Source of the DNA: Colias croceus
Taxonomy: Eukaryota; Arthropoda; Insecta; Lepidoptera; Pieridae
Length of the DNA: 64,000 bases
Reading direction: 5' to 3'
NCBI RefSeq assembly: GCF_905220415.1
Contig: NC_059555.1
Span: forward strand, 9,106,001-9,170,000
Translations under genes and position numbers: made by a program
Notes under the pieces: model-generated
Told to the model about the DNA's origin: nothing
Databases searched by the model: none
The model's input: the letters and a program-made list of their open reading frames with translations, nothing else
Shown: one piece after another, positions 22,701-37,700 of the stretch
Layout: each line of letters starts with the position of its first letter
Position numbering within the stretch: position 1 is the first letter of the stretch

Positions 22701-25700
22701 ATTCCAAATATTCGATTCAATAAGTTTTTGTACGATTATCCAGCACCTAAAATACATACATACGACAACACGCATCATACTACTACATAAACAATGACAT
22801 AATATTATCTCTTGAGAGTACTTGATTCATGTTTATTTTGCCACAAAAAATCTACCTACTCATTGCTATATAATATGTAATATTCATTATGGCTTTGCGA
22901 ACACAATTTGTGCTTAGTTAAAATTCAGCAGACAATCGATCCGTATTTACCGCTGTATTTGAATGTACTGTGGTGTGTTTTAGCAAGGTTTTTAGTATAC
23001 TAGTTTATTATCTGTGACTTTTCACGTGGTCAAAAGGAAATTGTCATGGGTATAAGATTCCTAGCCTCCTATCTTCAGACAGAAAAATTATAAAGCTATC
23101 CTTTATTATAGGTGACTGTAAAAGTATAAAGTTTTGAGGTACCTTATGTTTATGGGAGATTCATGATTTTCCCACAAGCGCAAAGAGAAGATGGAATTAT
23201 AGGAAGAAATATCTGTTGTTGGTTTTCTCAATTAAAGTATTGTAAAAAACTCAAAAGACTACTATTTGAAATATAATGCTTATATAGACCATATTTATTT
23301 TGACGGACGTATACAGAGTCTAAAAAAGGACACCATAAAAAATGTATTTGTTCACAAAATACATTTTTCAACCGGGGACTTTTATTCCGGTTTCATTCAT
23401 TTTTGTGCTTCCTTTTTGTATATCAGTCTGATAGGTTTACACTCTCGTATTGCGAATTCTTATTTGTTAGAAAATAGTAGAGCAAAATTTTACAAAGTTC
23501 ATACAAAAGTATAATTGAAATTTACACGACAAAAAACCTTATAAGGCTCAAAGACTAGGTACATAATTAAGACATTTTAATAAATTTTTAAGTAATAGCT
23601 TTATAAGAAGGAAGAAAGGCACAAGTTATTAACCATTCTATATAAGAGTATTTGTAGTTAAGTATGTTATCGAAAAAATACCACTTCCTGTACATAGCTT
23701 AATTTTATTATAATACGTAGATGTATTTATATGCCTAGATATTATATTATGTTCCAACTTCCACTGTACTCTACGTAGAGCAAGGTTAGTGACCAGTAGT
23801 CATGTCTGAGCATTACTAAAGAACTCTTAATCCAATCAGGGATCGTGATTGTTATCCTATTTATGTGGGGACAATACCCGATTACACATTGCATAATATT
23901 GTTAGTGATATCCGCTTAATTAGTGAATCGGCTTTGTATAGGTTATAGATGGCGTTCTATAAGTATCAACATACTAAAATACACTTTATTTAACACGCGC
24001 ATACATACAGAATACAAAATAAAAGGGAAATAAACTTTCACCGTGTTAGGCGACCTTATCGCTTAGCAGCCATCTTTGCCAGGCAAATACTTTTCCACAA
24101 ATATTGCAAGGAGGAAAGATTTGACGATTTGTATTTGCAAAAACAAGTGGCTAATTAATTTATTACAATATACCTAGTGCTTATTATTTTCCTCCACATG
24201 GGGTAGAGTTTAACCTACTACTATTCTAGGTAAGTATCATGAAAAGGCAGTTTGAAACATGTCTACCTATAAAACTACATGAACGATGGTCTGTTTAGTA
24301 CCTGCATTCGTTGTTTTGAAATGCCGAGGGCTCATACTGCTTTGAGTTTGCGAAACTTGATATGTGCCTAGATAGAGGTGTCGCTATTCTATGGAATACT
24401 GCAGTCAGCAGTTTTGTTTGTGATACCCGGATAAATTGCCTATGTTTAAAACTGCTATATTCTCTTTAAATTTTAGAAAATCCAGTTATACTTATAACAA
24501 AATGATCACAGAATTAGAATGACTACAAGCTAACAAGAAAATTATAGTAAGAAATTACAGTCATTCTAAGTAATTTAAGCATTTTAAATCTTTACGAAGA
24601 AACATACCCAGACAATCTAATTTCGAAATCTTTTCGGGATTTAGTAGAACAAAATTAAGCGTAAAAACGTAACGTGCTTACAAATTACCAAAGAAAAGCG
24701 TCAGAGATGCATTTATATCGCTAGGGGTTGTAGCAATGAAATTAAGGCGATAACGATGTAGCAATGAAAAGGCTCTGAGTAGGGTTACGAGCAGTTTTAA
24801 TTGAGATGGACATGTGACAACGTGACTTGGCGGTTGATAGTAAAACAGTACAGTATTTTGGTGGTAAAACGCTGGTAAGGGTAAACGTGAAGATAGGGAC
24901 GTCTTTGTGACACAATTTCAGGTGTGGAAAAATTTGCTAGAAATGATGTGTGATAACTATACTTATATGTCCATTACTAAAGATTTTCTTAAGAGATTCG
25001 ACCTCTTATTGCTGGTAAATATTAGCGCAATGGCCAAGTGAAGGTTCGTAGATATCGCATATTATTTTTTCTTAATTAATTTTATCACGATTATCATTAA
25101 TTGATCACTTATGTGTACCTACATTAATAGAAAATGTATACCAATTTTTTATTTTTTTCAAGTTCATCTTGTCTTCATAGTTACTTGGTTTTGTTTTAAG
25201 CTTTCGCAGATTTATGTACCAAATTACACCCATAAAACGATTAGGTATAATATTTTCTTGTTGCACTGCACTAAAATATTTCAATTTATTTCATTCATTA
25301 ATATTCTTCTCAGTGATCAAGGCGGATACAAAAATATATTTAGGACTTTGTTGTTATCGTGTCGTCGTATTATTATTGTGTATAAAAACTCGAAGATAAA
25401 ATAGTAACAAATACAATTGTGAATTATATTCCTAAAACTTACTTCATATTATATATTTTGTTCTCAGAACGGTCAAGATCCGATAAGGCAATTCGGATTT
25501 TAACGGAATTCGGAACATATAATATTCATGCCAATTTCATCTTGTACCTATAAAAATACGCACGCACATGGCTCTCATGGGTATTAAAATTTCCAGTCTT
25601 ATCACGATGTTCACATAAGTACGATGGTAACCCTACCCGTGACCGCCAAGCAGCCATGTTTTTCCGTCGGTGTTTCGCGCGCATTTCACCCGCCATTTCT

Positions 25701-28700
25701 TAATGGGTGCGTTCTGTAGTACGTTTTAAACGTTGCATAATTTCGTGTTTTATGCTTTGCGATTATACTGCCGTCTCAAATAAAATCACATGCATGTGCT
25801 TTGCAATTTAAACTGTTTTTTAATGTGGTTATAATTTTCTTGAGGATTTCTTCAAGATTATTATTTAAGTATGTGTTAGTTGAAAGGTTGTAACAACCTA
25901 TTATTTTTGAACAAGCTGGCAACATTAATTCTAATTTTTTAAATATGAATGATACTGTTAATAAAAGAGCCCTTTTTAGACAAATGAGGTTATTAACGTT
26001 ATTAATATGAAAGCATAGCATCAATTTTGTTTTAAAAGCTTTTACATAAAATGTCAAAACTTTACAAATTTAATTAATTAAATAAGTTGTAGACATCCAG
26101 GACTTTGTAAGGATCTTTGAATGGATCTTATTGAGTTAGTCAAGTTTAAAAAAACATGAATAGCCTGAAGTTTTAATGGAGATTAAAAATATGTTAGACG
26201 TGGATTCACAACCAACGGACTATAGCTTGTGTGAGGTATTTATATTTTAGAAATTCAATTTATAACAAAACTAGCTTTCCGCCCTCGGCTTTGCCCACGT
26301 TTTCAAAGAAAACCCGTTCCCGTAGGATTTCCGGGATAAAACCTATCCTATGTCCTTTCTCGGGTATCAAAATATCTCTATACCAATTGGTTCAGTAGTT
26401 GAGGCGTGATTGAGTAACAGACAGACAGACAGAGTTACATTCGCATTTATATAATATTAGTATGGATTAGTATGGATTAATATATTACGTTACTGCCAAA
26501 GAGTTTATTAGTTATGTAATTTATATTCAAAAGAATTGAAAGGACTTTGTAAAGCTTAATTAAAGCAATGGAAGCATTAAGGGAATTTATTACAATAATG
26601 AGTTTCTACAACGTTTACCTATCATCAGCTATATTTTACAGTCTAAATTAAATTAATTCACATAAGATATTATAATTATTAACGGTGATTTTTATGCTTT
26701 TGTATAAATGAGTTTAACAATACAAATTTAATTTATCCAAATGTATGGTGGCCATAAAAAACCTTAAAGTCGCCCTAGTTGCATTCGTTTATTCTATCAA
26801 GTATAATAAAAAAATGACGCATTATCAGCATTGTTTGTTAGCACTGAAATACGTGCAAAATATTCCAATCCTTCAATCTATTTCAGAAAATTTCATAGCT
26901 CCATACAAACTTTAGAAATATTCGAATGCACAAAAATATGAACGCTTTCAAAACTGAAAGACATATTCGACAGGTTATCTTTTCCAGCCATTCCAGGCAA
27001 TCCTTGAGTGGTTCCTATCACTTGACACCACCTCTTGAAACATTCAGGGGATAATATATCTTGTTCTATTGGAATAGGGATGGTTTTCAAGTGCGTTCCG
27101 TCCCCCATGTTTTAGATTACATCTACGTGAGGGTAGCTTGTAATTATTTTTGAAATGGACGCGCTTGCTGAATGATATGAAGTGGGTATAGGTAGGTTGT
27201 TTATATTCATGTGCTTACAGGTCTTGTGGTGATAATAGTTTGGGGGTAGACACGATTTTTTACTAAACATCTACCTAGTTATTGTCACTAGCAGCTGTGC
27301 TAGCAGGTATAATCCTTTATCCTAATTGAGGCGATCGTCATGTCCAAATTGTTTTGAATTTATGTATTGTTTCTTAATAAACGATGCCCTTGAATATTCT
27401 CGAATTTCGATTAATGTACGATTTTTTTTACTTAGACGACATAATGTTGTTGATTATTGTGCTTTGATTATTCATATCTAATTTGAGAGAATAAATGGAA
27501 ATACAAAACCAAAACAAAACATTGACGCATTATTATTTAATTACTTTTAGAATCCAGATTTTAATTTCGAAGCAATAAATGTAAGATCTTTTATTAGGTA
27601 GAAAAATAATTATAAACATTTTCAATAAACGTCTGTTAAGCTAGAAAGGTCAAGTCAGCAGAATCACTCGTATTATATCTCAAAATTTAGTGCTCATTTA
27701 GTGCTAATTAAGTGCTGATAACAGATATTTGGTGCTGTGATAGCAGGACTAAAAATGAGAACACTGCTAACTTTTCATTAAGCTAGCAGTGTACCATTTG
27801 TGACCCCGCTATGATACGGTTGGAGCGAGGGGCACATCTGCTAATAATTTAGTGCTCAATTAGTGCTGCCTGTACAAGCAAACAGATTAAAAAAAAACAG
27901 TTTTTAAGTATACATAACTGCGGACATAACGATACGAGCAATCATAGAGCTGAAAGATCACTTTAGAATCGGTAGTGGTGAAATTGATTAGAGTTACTAA
28001 TTAGTGCTCAATTAATGCTACCGGTAAACCCAGAAAAATTACAAAAAACAAAAAAATCATTTTTCATCTGCCCGCTAAGAAAATCGAAGATTTTCAAAAG
28101 TCGAAAAGTTATAGGTTATTATTCTGGGTTGCAGATATCTCAAAATTTAACGCTGATAACAGTTATTTGGTGCTGTGATAGAGGGACTAAAAATGAGAAC
28201 ACTGCTAACTTTTCATTAAGCTAGCAGTGTACCATTTGTGACCGCGCTATGATACAGTTGGAGCGAGGGGCACATCTGCTAATAATTTAGTGCTCAAGTA
28301 GTGCTGCCTGTACAGCAAACAGATTTTTCATTTTTTTTTTGAAAAATCTGTTTGCTGCCGATTTTTGAAAATCTTCGATTTTTTTAGCGAGCAGTTAAAA
28401 AATGATTTTTTTTTTGTAATTTTTCTGGGTTTACCGGTAGCATTAATTGAGCACTAATTAGTAACCCTAATCAATTTCACCACTACCGATTCTAAAGTGA
28501 TCTTTCAGCTCTATGATTGCTCGTATCGTTATGTTCGCAGTTATGTATACTAAAAAAACTGAAATTTTTTTTTTTAAATCTGTTTGCTTGTACAGGCAGC
28601 ACTAATTGAGCACTAAATTATTAGCAGATGTGCCCCTCGCTCCAACCGTATCATAGCGCGGTCACGAATGGTGCACTGCTAGCTTAATGAAAAGTTAGCA

Positions 28701-31700
28701 GTGTTCTCATTTTAAAAACTGGTAATTTTTTTTTGAAATATCTGTTTGCTTGTACAGGCAGCACTAATTGAGCACTAAATTATTAGCAGATGTGCCCCTC
28801 GCTCCAACTGTATCATAGCGCAGTCACGAATGGTGCACTGCTAGCTTAATGAAAAGTTAGCAGTGTTCTCATTTTTAGTCCTCCTATCACAGCACCAAAT
28901 ATCTGTTATCAGCACTAAATTAGCACTAAATGAGCACTAAATTTTGAGATATAATACGAGTGATTCTGCTGACTTGACCTTTCTAGCTTAACAGACGTTT
29001 TCAATAATTCCCAATGAACTTGGCTTCTACGAAATTGATATAACGAAGAAAATTTCGAAACGTAATAACTTTCCTACGTTTATTTGTCCATATTTTCGTA
29101 ACAAGTAAACGAACGTTAAAAGCAAATTACCTAGAAGTTTCCAAGTGAAGAATTTAATTAATTTGGCTTTCAACGCTGAATTGAGTCTGTTAATATTGTT
29201 TGAGCCACTCCCGCAGACTGTACCTAATTTAATTGTTTTAATTCCATAACTCAGTTCGTACCGCGGCTTTGTTTGCATTTGTTTTGATTTTTGACACAAT
29301 AATTGAAATACGCATGTAATGATTTTCGGTATATTCTTTTAAGATTGGTTATTTCAATCTGTTTCATTTCGTAAAAGTAATAACTTTTCGCTACAGATAT
29401 ACTTGAACCGCACACGAAGTTTATTCAAGTTTATACTAACAAAAAATAGCATATATGCTTAACCAAAATTACCAATTCATTTGTTATTCTTAAGACGCGA
29501 TGACATTTACCTGTTTTTTTCAGATATACTTACCTAAATTTGTTCAACGTTAAACCAACAATTTTATTAGAATTTATTTAAACAACACTTACCTATCACT
29601 AGATACGAGTATTAGCTGCGTGTTCGCGTACTTGGCTCTGCGTTTGCGCACCGCGTTGAGTGTTGTGCAGAGACTTGGCGCGAAGGAACGACATGGCGGA
29701 CACTAGAATATGAACTTATGTCAAATTTCACTGAAATTACTGGAATATTTTTATTTTAGTACAGTAGAATATTGAACGTATGAAAAATATTGTTGAAGTT
29801 TAGTTAATTTAATTTGGTTGATATTAGAAGGAGAATCACGAAAAATACAAAAATAAACAACTTTTTGGAAATTGAAAAATGAAATTTCTTTGGCAAGAAT
29901 CAAGAAGAATCAAAGATACCGAAATCGTCGCCATACTGCATGACGTTTCGGTATTGCCATGACGCGACCTTGAAATTTTACTCTCAACGCGCCTAAAGAA
30001 GTTTCACTTTAAAATTACGTACGTGAAATTGATATACTTATTTAAGAAATTGTCTTGAACTTAATATACATACATAAATTTAAATATCATAAGTATTATT
30101 ATGTTCAGCTTAGTTATATAAGGTTTTAAATAAAATTAATTAACTCTATATCAAAACAAATGCACATACCCAATGAGCAGCAAAATAAAACACCCTCACA
30201 GCATCAGCAGGCAGATCTTCATAGCGCTTGTTCTCATCCCCTATCAGATCCACACCTCGCAGCACTTCGTTCAGCGGTGGAGCTGGCCAGGGGAACCGTT
30301 CCCCTTTCGGGTCACTGAGGAGGGCATCCCGGACTGCTCTGCCGCGGATGACTAGGGTGGGTATGCCCACTGCGATACTGTATTTTTGGGTGAGGCGACG
30401 CTGTAAAGAGAGGTTATGGAATTGTTAAAGTACATATTGTATAGAAATTAAAGACTTTTTCCAATTATTAGCGGATTAAAAAAACGATTTATTCATTATA
30501 CTATTGATCCCAACGATTTGAAATTTTGAACGCTTGTACGGTAATACAAACATTTTTGTGAGGTCGTCCACCAATTATTCCGCAGGTTGTATGTTTATAT
30601 GGTTAGCACCATATAATTATGTAATATAATATAATATTGTAATAAATGTAAGGGCCGATTTTTCTATCCTTGGTTAAAATTTATCCGTCCAATAAAGTAT
30701 TACATGAACATTTTAAAATGTCACCTGTAAACTTTCATATTATACCGACAATTAGAATACATTTTTGAAATGGTAGTTTAATACGTAATAACGTATTGAC
30801 GACGAATAAGTTGTGACTAAGGATTGAAAAATCAGCCCTAAAATAATCAAACAGAAGAAAATTACACGTATTCTCCCTGTATGAGACTTTATTCAATAAT
30901 GTTCATACATTTTACATAGGCAGTACCATAATTTTGTTATACATCGTTGTAAAGAAAACGTAAAAGTTCCGATACGATACATAACATCATGTAATTTATT
31001 TGAAGTTCATGCTGTAATTTTGTGAACGAGACATGGCTCGAAAGAGAAGAGGAGTCACGGTAGGATACATTTCGTTTATTCGGGTAGCTCGACCACAAAC
31101 CGTGACCGTGTGACCATTTCAATTGCATGGATACTGGATGTCCGATCGTTAGTTTTGATAATGTCTCTATAATTTTCTTCAGTTATTACTGAAGCGTGAA
31201 TTTATGGGAAATATGCCATGTCATTGTTTAGTTCGGTGGGAAAAGCATTATAAAATCCACCTTACTACAGTCAGGTTGTGGTCGTTATTAAGTATGTTTT
31301 ACACTTGCAGAAGTCTTTATTCCTGAATTAGGTAGGATTAACAGTCTCAGCATGATTGTGAAAGAAGAAATGATATTCTTCTAGAGCTAACTATTTGAAT
31401 AGTAGCACAGAATAATAACTAGTAGCTAGCTATAGTAGGTACTTGTCCATCGAATGTTTATGGGTGCAATATGTGGACATTGAACACGAATGTTGGATGT
31501 CGCAGAGATTGATTACCTAATTTATGTAGTTACAAAATAGGTAATAATCATTTTAAAATGTCATATTAATTCCATCATCCATGCAACGCCAATTACCTCG
31601 AAAGCAATCAAAGGCAATGCAGGTAATCCGCCTGTCGATGGCAATCCGGGAGACGTGAGATGGTCTTTTATGAAATGGTTTAGCCATGTCCCTTTGTACG

Positions 31701-34700
31701 TCATTCAGTACAAATGAGTGTTTACGTTATGTGAAGCTAGAGTAGTCATAGATATGAGGTTTTTGTGAAGTTATTATATACTCGGATTTTATATAGAGTC
31801 CAAATCACATTATATTCTTTAAAATAAAATTAAATACATAACATTTATTTTAACTTCCTTCGGTATGTGGATTTTACAATGTTGCACGCATATTAATTAA
31901 TGAGCATGTAGTTATGATTTGAATACAAGCATTACCTACATTTTCATTTTTAATGAATCTAATATTTACGTAAGACAGCACATGGTGTTTTAAGACATTG
32001 TGTGATCCGATATTATTTAACTTTCTCATTAGTAATTTCCAATCTTAAAATTAAGAGTATCAGCAATAACACAGGATATAAAAAGTAATAGTAATAACAG
32101 ATAACATATAATATAATGTTTTACATTGCAAACAATGCAGCTGCCGTGTTTGCACGATAGCAATTTCGTTGTCCAGTAAATAATAACACTGATAATGAAC
32201 ATGCAACGGGTACTTTATTCGATTAAGCTCTGACTCTATTTGCGAAAATATAATAATTGAACATGAACGTAATTAAACACGCAGAAGAAGCAAAATTAAA
32301 ATGGCTCTTTGTTTCATTTCCTACTCGAAAATAGAAACCAATATCTGGGATTAAAAATCGCGATCCATCACGGGGTTTCAGCGAAAAAGATCACTATTAT
32401 TTGCATTATTCGTTCATTATTCGTGGATTTTTTCCCGTGATGTAATCAACTAAAAGCCGACGCTCTCAAGGGTAGAACAAGGCTTCAACAGTGCGTTTCA
32501 GTCGATTGGAAATGTTTTGTTTCACGAGTCTATTCCAAATGGAACTCAAAAGACGAGGCTCTGAAATCTGTATGACGCAAGTTTTTAATTCCTTTTACAT
32601 GGTGTAAATTAGACGATTCTTTGCGGGTGTTTATTTTTATATGTTTGGTGTATGTACGTGTGATTTGCAAATGCGATGTTACATGAATATTTATTACTGA
32701 TTTGTTTGGTCAGACAATGTGTGAGGTATTATATCTTCGTGGATTGTTTGCGAAGTATCCGGTAAGTTATGAAAACTTTTTGGATGACTAATTTAAGTGT
32801 GAAGAACAGATACTTAAAACTATATACAAAAAAATGTACTTATAAAAGGTGTGAAATTAGACTGAAAATAAGTAAATAACATCTGATTAAATAATTGATA
32901 TCAGCGATCGTTAACCTATAACAATGCGAGAAATCAGTCTCTTTGTTGACCTTTTTACCACTATTCTTTAAGTCCATATTAAACAAAGTGTTATGTTGAT
33001 TTAACAAATTATAAAATTCAATTCCTAATGAAGACATAAAGGAAATTACAAATACAGACGAGCGTCGTGTTTGTTCATCATTACCGTGTATAAATAGGGA
33101 GCCACCGGAAACCGCATTTATTTGAACTCCAAATATAACTGCTAACGGACAGGATTACCTATATATTGGAATACATTTTATTTGAACTCGTAATTGAAAT
33201 ATAAATAATGTATGAGTATATAATGCGGTCCGGTTTTGTATAATAGATGAAAATTCGATTTATGTTAGCTGAAAGTTGAAATAATATGTATTGGGAATAG
33301 GATTGTATATAAAGTTAAAGAAAAATGTATGTAGGCTATTATAGTAATAATCTATAGTAATATTATAAAGCCTAAGAGTTTGTTTGTTTGAACGCGCTAA
33401 TCTCGGGACCTACTGGTCCGATTTGAAAAATTCTTTCAGTGTTAGATAGCCCATTTATCAAGGAAGGAAGGTTATGCGTGATGATATCAAGGAAGGCTTT
33501 ATATCATCACGCTACGACCAATAGGAGTGGAGCCACGCGGGTGGAACCGCGCGGAGCAGCTAGTTTTAATATATGCAGTCAAAGAGTATACGAAGAAAGA
33601 GCATAACATGAAGGAAAAATATGAAATGTGTACTATGTAGCCCTTACTCGATACCGCAGAATTAACTAACGCTATCGAAACGTGTGAATCTAGAAACTAA
33701 AGAAACTAATAAAAAACAGAATGGTAGCGCAAATTGCAAAAAAAAGAACATGTTTAATTACGGGTATTAGCAAATTTTTCTACGACCTCCTGACCGTTTT
33801 TTGTTTTCCTTCATCATGTACGAGTTTTGCTATGTATACGGGTTTATATTGCAACTACAATAGAACAAGCCACTACCAGGAACCTCTCATCATTTTAATC
33901 TCCAGAGTGATCTGAAAGCTTGCAGGAGCAAGAGGTCGTGTGACCTACATTCCTTAGTACTCGCATAGTTACTCATCAAGGGGATTGACGATTGTTATTG
34001 TGGTATTTCCTGCAAAGGCCTTTGTTGCGTTGTGAAGGCAAGGCTCAAATAGATCATGTTTCAGTGCTCTTCTTGAAATGTATATGGCTTTGTGAGGTTG
34101 AAATGAATACCGTTTATGGCATTGCTTTAGTATTTGTTATTTTTACCACACGTTTATACGTAGTTCCTAAAATTAAACATCATTTTCATAGGCTATAGTA
34201 GGTATTCCTTTTTTTTGTTGAGTGAATATCAGATTAACCGAGGACATATAAAAGTAGATCGATAATAGTATTGCTATGTTAGGATATTGTCCAAAGTTTA
34301 AATTGAAATTGCAGACATAGAGTCGAAGTCAAACAGCCTGCATTCTAGAACTTTCTAATCAATATATTCAACTTAAAGTTTCCCAAGGACAAATGAGCTA
34401 AACTACCCAGTTTATACCAATATTTTGTATTGTATTACGGTGCCCCATCTGTGCGAAGCTAGCCAGGCTCATTATGAGGGAAATGAGCTTCAGACGAGAG
34501 GGGTTCACCCTCTCAGGGGCATGAAAAATTGCCGAGCTTATGTAACTTGAATTTAAAGAGAAAATTAACTGGTATCGATTGGGAATATAGGGTAATGATA
34601 ATATAGATTTTTTGAAACGTTTATATGACTATTGAATGAATGAATGAATGAAACATTTATTGACAACAAAGTATACAAGCCGCACAGAAACAGAAAAAAA

Positions 34701-37700
34701 GTAAGAACAAAAACATATACATACATACATGAGTAATATAACTATATGTAGGTTGTAAATTTTAATTGAATTTAAGGGTCGTTGGTTGCTATTTCTAGTA
34801 TTCGACTATTATAAAAGAAATACAAAAAGCAATCGATTTTGGAACGACATTGTTTACTTTAATAGTTAAAATCGACTGATACCTATATTAATAGGGCATA
34901 GAAATATGTTTAAATAGACGTAAATGATAATAATAAAAAAAAAATTCTGTGACCAAAAATTTAATTGTGAATACTTGACGAATAAAACAATTGTGGATAA
35001 ACTGGGAATCTGTCTTGTATTCTTTTAAAACCACTTCTATAGTAACTTTGAATAGCAAAGAATTAATCTCACAATTTTACACACATAAAGCATCTCTAGG
35101 CATTCAGCCAGTTAACAATAGGACTCCAGGAAATCAATTGGGAGCACAATAGAGAATTAGAACAAAACGAGCAAGATTAAGAGTCCCCTAGCCGGTAGTT
35201 AGCACGGCCGAGTGCCCATTTGTGTAGTACCTTTAGGGAAGAGGGAACGTCATTGAATTTAGGAGGCTATAAATACATACATGAGTAATATAACTATATG
35301 TAGGTTGTAAATTTTAATTGAATTTAATTGTTGTTCGTTGCTATTTCTGGTATTCTTTAAATTTTATGGCAATTTTCGGTATTCTTCGTATGTAATAAAG
35401 TTGCATATTTCTAATTGTTTTATTTTTATTGTATTTATGATAGTTAGCACGGCTGAGCTACCCATTTGTGTTACCTTTAGGGTGGAGGGAACGTCATTCA
35501 ATTTAGAAGGCTATACACACGTGTAATATAGCTATGTAGGATGTAAAGTGGTTGTTAATTTTAATTGAATTTAGTGGTGATTAAAATATATTAATTTCTG
35601 TGATAAAGACGCGTATTTGAAATTGTTTTGTTATCATCGAATTTTTGGATAGCATGGAATGTTGAAATTTTCATATTCGCTTGGACATAATATTATTATG
35701 CTCGAATTTTTAACATTTCTCAGTTTTGGACTACAATATAAAGAAGGAAAGTTGCTTTTAAATGCATAAGTGTTCTAAGGCAAACGATTATAATTTTTAG
35801 TTCCGACTTACTTTTATTATCTGGGATATAAATAAAATTAGTAACGATTTTATCTAAAGTCACTTTTATATATAAAACAATAGATTAGAAATATGCTTCT
35901 CAGACAGAAATTGGGAATAATTACGCCACTTATTTTTAACGATTAGATTTTATCTACCGATCAATTATAAGCCTTAATTACCCCATGTTATATAACATCA
36001 CTAGCAATATAATTATAACGGGTCCCTGCTCACCCTAGTCCCCACTACATAACTGTGATTACTTCAACCCTATCTATAGACCTGTATCTGATTGTATTTC
36101 ATTGAGTCAATTGTTTGTAAACTGTTGTCTGTAAACTGTTGTCTGTTTGGGGTCCTTTTAGCCTAGGAGATAGTATAAGATGGGACAAATGGTTGGAGGA
36201 AAGCAGTAGATACTCGTCTTGTAGATGCCTGTTATTGTAGTAGGTAGGATAGGTATTTATTATAAGTTTTTATTAAACTTGGTTTTTATTTAACTTTATA
36301 TGAATTTTAAACTCAACAATAATTTATGAATTGTCATTTGCTACCAGCAGACACTGATTTCCAAGAAAGTATACATAAACGTTAAATAAGTTGTTTTATT
36401 TCATTATGAAGGTATAAGAAGTATGAATATAAAAAGATGACTATTACACGTGCTACAGAACCGCATTGGATGTCTCAAGTTACACGATATTGATTAAATA
36501 TTCTTAGAAGGATTACTTCTGCATAATTCACAAGAATTTTATATTTTCTTCAAGTTGAAAAATTATCGTAGAACACAGACGATTCGACACGATCGATTTA
36601 TTATAAGGTTTTGAGTAATATGTTGAAATCATATAGATTATAGACAGTTGAAATTATATAGATTAAAGACATAACCATTTTAAATGAAGTTTTTTATAGG
36701 TGAATTTTGTATCTATGGGACCAATACCAGTTTAACGAGCCGGTCTAGGTCTGAAAATTTCAACCGATAAAATAGTGTGAAAGCTCTAAAATTATTAATT
36801 CATAAAATTAATCGAGATTTCCTTGTAAGTAACTTTTTCTCTGTTATCCTACAGGATACAAATTATGCACCTGTAAATGAGATATTCTCAACGTCTTAAT
36901 TACAGTATATATTTCTTACCATACGGTTAAGTCCCTCAAGTATGAAAGTGTCGCAGGCTGTATGAAAGACGAGGGCTCTTGTCAAGACGTCAACCCTTGG
37001 TGCACCACAAAAGGAGCTTGCTGGGTAATTTTATGAATGACTCGGGCCCGCGGGTTTTCTTGTATAGACGTTAGTTATAGCCTATTTATTTTGTATGGTT
37101 TGTTTTAAAGTGACAATAAGAAACTACCTACATAGTACATATGTATATAGATAGATGTATGTGCTGTAGTTTAGTTCTGGTGAAAAAGAAATGCCTTAGG
37201 TGTACCGTGTATTCAAAATGATGGTAGGATTTATCTTTTATTTTGATATATTTAATAGATAGATACAGTGTCCTTGAGTCATTATTTAAAGGAACAAATA
37301 TCCTGATATTCGGATCTACAAAGGTTAATTCCAATTCATGCAGGATATTTGTATGCAGGAAGTAAAAATAGATGCATGCATTACATCATGGACCAATAAA
37401 CTCTTATAATGGTCCATGATTACATACAAAAAATAAATAAGAAATGATAATAGGTACAGAAATGTTAAATATTTCTTTCCGTTTATACCAGATTGTTCAT
37501 GTCTCAATATTGTGACCATAAATTAAACCCAGGATCATTCAATCTGCCAATTCAAAGGACCATAAATTCGCTGTATCATTCTGATAAAACAGACAGATAC
37601 TAAATCACTTTACCTCAAGTTCCATGCCAAAAATAGCAAGTAAGTACTTGTGACGTAAGCTTTAAACAAAAATGAGGTAACCTATACAATGGTATGACGT

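Larger units (their letters stand above)
12094..29592 (-). other. NXN intron 3 (17.5 kb), contents
   Basis: Between active-site exon 3 and exon 4. It holds a GC-rich repeat (12563-12694), a 310-bp SINE tandem array (14611-15300), a 5'-truncated LINE (15325-17879), a THAP-like start (18877), non-autonomous Helitrons (19823, 20894, 22454, 26270), a possible LINE/SINE tail (24043-24087) and the 1,370-bp foldback element (27629-28998). The rest is AT-rich with no supported gene. GC-richer patches at 13860-13945 and 25620-25735 have no clear coding sense. Confidence 0.7.

Noticed and set aside
26893..27108. 71-codon minus-strand frame starting MGDGTHLKTIPIPIEQDI
   Set aside because: It looked exon-like at first, but has no recognisable domain, no needed place in the NXN frame (which is complete without it) and no clear splice partners.
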